From Streptomyces albicerus (GTDB taxonomy: Bacteria > Actinomycetota > Actinomycetes > Streptomycetales > Streptomycetaceae): DNA of 64,000 bases. The stretch covers positions 124,001-188,000 of the forward strand of contig NZ_VWMY01000005.1 in assembly GCF_008905045.1 (NCBI RefSeq), in the 5' to 3' direction. Every line of letters starts with the position of its first letter. Within the stretch, counting starts at the first letter, position 1. The position numbers and the translations under genes were made by a program. The notes beneath the pieces are model-generated. The model saw only the letters and a list, made by a program, of their open reading frames with translations. It did not search any database and was not told where the DNA came from. Of this stretch, positions 63,281 through 64,000 are shown one piece after another.

Positions 63281-64000
63281 TCAGCTCCCGGTATCCCGGA
63301 CCGGAAGTCGCAGACGGAGTTCGTAACCGCCGTCGGCCGTGGGGCCGGACGTGACGGTGCCGCCGAGGAGTTCGGCCCGCTGGCGCAGGCCGACGAGGCC
63401 GTGATGGGCGCCGGGCAGGGGGAGGGCGGGCCGGGTCGGGACGGTGTTGGTGACGGTGGCGTGAACGGTGTCGTCCTCGTGGTGGACATGGATGGTGGCC
63501 GTGGCGCCGGGGGCGTGCTTGCGTACGTTGGTCAGTGCTTCCTGGACGGTGCGGTAGACGGCGCGCTGGACGGCCGGTGGGAGGTCGTCGGGCAGGGTCG
63601 TGCGCAGGTCGGCCTCGATGCCGCTGGTGCTGACCAGCCGCTGGAGGTCGGCCAGGGACGGCTGGGGAGTCAGCTCGGTGGGGCGGCTTCCGGAGGCGCG
63701 CAGCACGCTGACCATGTGCCGCAGTTCGTCGAGTGTCTGCACACTGAGCCGCCGGATGGTGGCCGCGGCCTCCTTGGCCTCCGGGTCGCGGGTGCCCACC
63801 TGGAGCACTCCGGCTCGCACCGCGATGAGGCTGACCTGGTGGGAGACCACGTCGTGCATCTCCCGGGCGAGCTGCGCGCGTTCCTTCGCCAGCACACCCT
63901 GGGCCAGCAGCCGGCGCTCGTGCTCGCGTGCTTCGGATATCTCGGCGAGCCGTAGCGACAGCTCACGTCCGGCCTGGACGAGCTGGCCGAGGAAGACGGG
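63281..64000 (-). CDS. Two-component sensor histidine kinase (NarL/DesK type), partial
   Basis: The frame runs off the right edge of the window, so the N-terminus is missing; about 239 residues are seen. HisKA_3 dimerisation: REMHDVVSHQVSLIAVRAG has the phospho-accepting His. HATPase: TVQEALTNVRKHAPG (N box) and GLVGLRQRAELLGGTV (G box), ending in VRDTGS. A response regulator would be expected next to it but is not inside the window. Signal unknown. Confidence 0.9.
   Translation of the reverse strand, partial: PVFLGQLVQAGRELSLRLAEISEAREHERRLLAQGVLAKERAQLAREMHDVVSHQVSLIAVRAGVLQVGTRDPEAKEAAATIRRLSVQTLDELRHMVSVLRASGSRPTELTPQPSLADLQRLVSTSGIEADLRTTLPDDLPPAVQRAVYRTVQEALTNVRKHAPGATATIHVHHEDDTVHATVTNTVPTRPALPLPGAHHGLVGLRQRAELLGGTVTSGPTADGGYELRLRLPVRDTGS

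Overview
The window is high-GC DNA (about 70% by eye), with frequent GTG/TTG starts, start/stop overlaps of the ATGA and GTGA type, Tat-exported enzymes and actinobacterial families (DUF574-type methyltransferase, DUF5997, DUF4287, DUF5134, TIGR03086, CmtR). It reads as chromosome of a Streptomyces or a close relative. No tRNA, rRNA, CRISPR array, transposase or phage gene was seen.

Region 1 (1-5.4 kb) holds housekeeping and conserved hypothetical genes: HEAT-repeat protein, DUF4287, VOC protein, methyltransferase, acetyltransferase, ATPase, and a divergent DUF5997/LysR-effector-domain pair with a short tandem repeat between them.

Region 2 (5.4-40.7 kb) is a long catabolic island. It encodes acyl-CoA chemistry (three acyl-CoA dehydrogenases, a PaaG-like crotonase, two thiolases, an acyl-CoA ligase, an OB-fold/zinc-ribbon protein, three SDRs), a 2-oxoacid dehydrogenase E1a-E1b-E2 set, two Rieske oxygenases with a 2Fe-2S ferredoxin and an FNR/2Fe-2S reductase, a VOC protein, an ABM monooxygenase, two medium-chain dehydrogenases and a complete sugar-type ABC importer. 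It also carries two PEP-utilizing-enzyme relatives, a histidine phosphatase, a ThuA-like protein and two TetR regulators. The set looks built to import an unknown, probably cyclic, compound, hydroxylate it, activate it to a CoA thioester and beta-oxidise it. The PEP-type phosphotransferases are unusual there and suggest a phosphorylated intermediate.

Region 3 (40.7-44.7 kb) is a three-gene operon of Tat-exported carbohydrate-active proteins, a GH95-like glycosidase and two predicted beta-sandwich proteins. Its promoter lies between the arms of a perfect 13-bp inverted repeat.

Region 4 (44.7-54 kb) is accessory: ArsR and SRPBCC genes, TIGR03086, a thioesterase-like protein, a CmtR/CDF metal-efflux pair, RidA, a large membrane protein with alpha/beta-hydrolase motifs, two VOC proteins, and three decayed genes (SRPBCC, TetR, methyltransferase).

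Region 5 (54-60 kb) is copper homeostasis: copA, copZ, a secreted His-rich protein and a Met/His-rich DUF5134 membrane protein. Three 17-bp ATACCC-N5-GGGTAT palindromes of CsoR type sit in promoter spacers. One of them precedes a beta-lactamase-family gene not normally counted as a copper gene.

Region 6 (60-64 kb) has an L,D-transpeptidase lipoprotein, a DUF2218 protein, an aminoglycoside-phosphotransferase-family protein and a histidine kinase cut by the window end.
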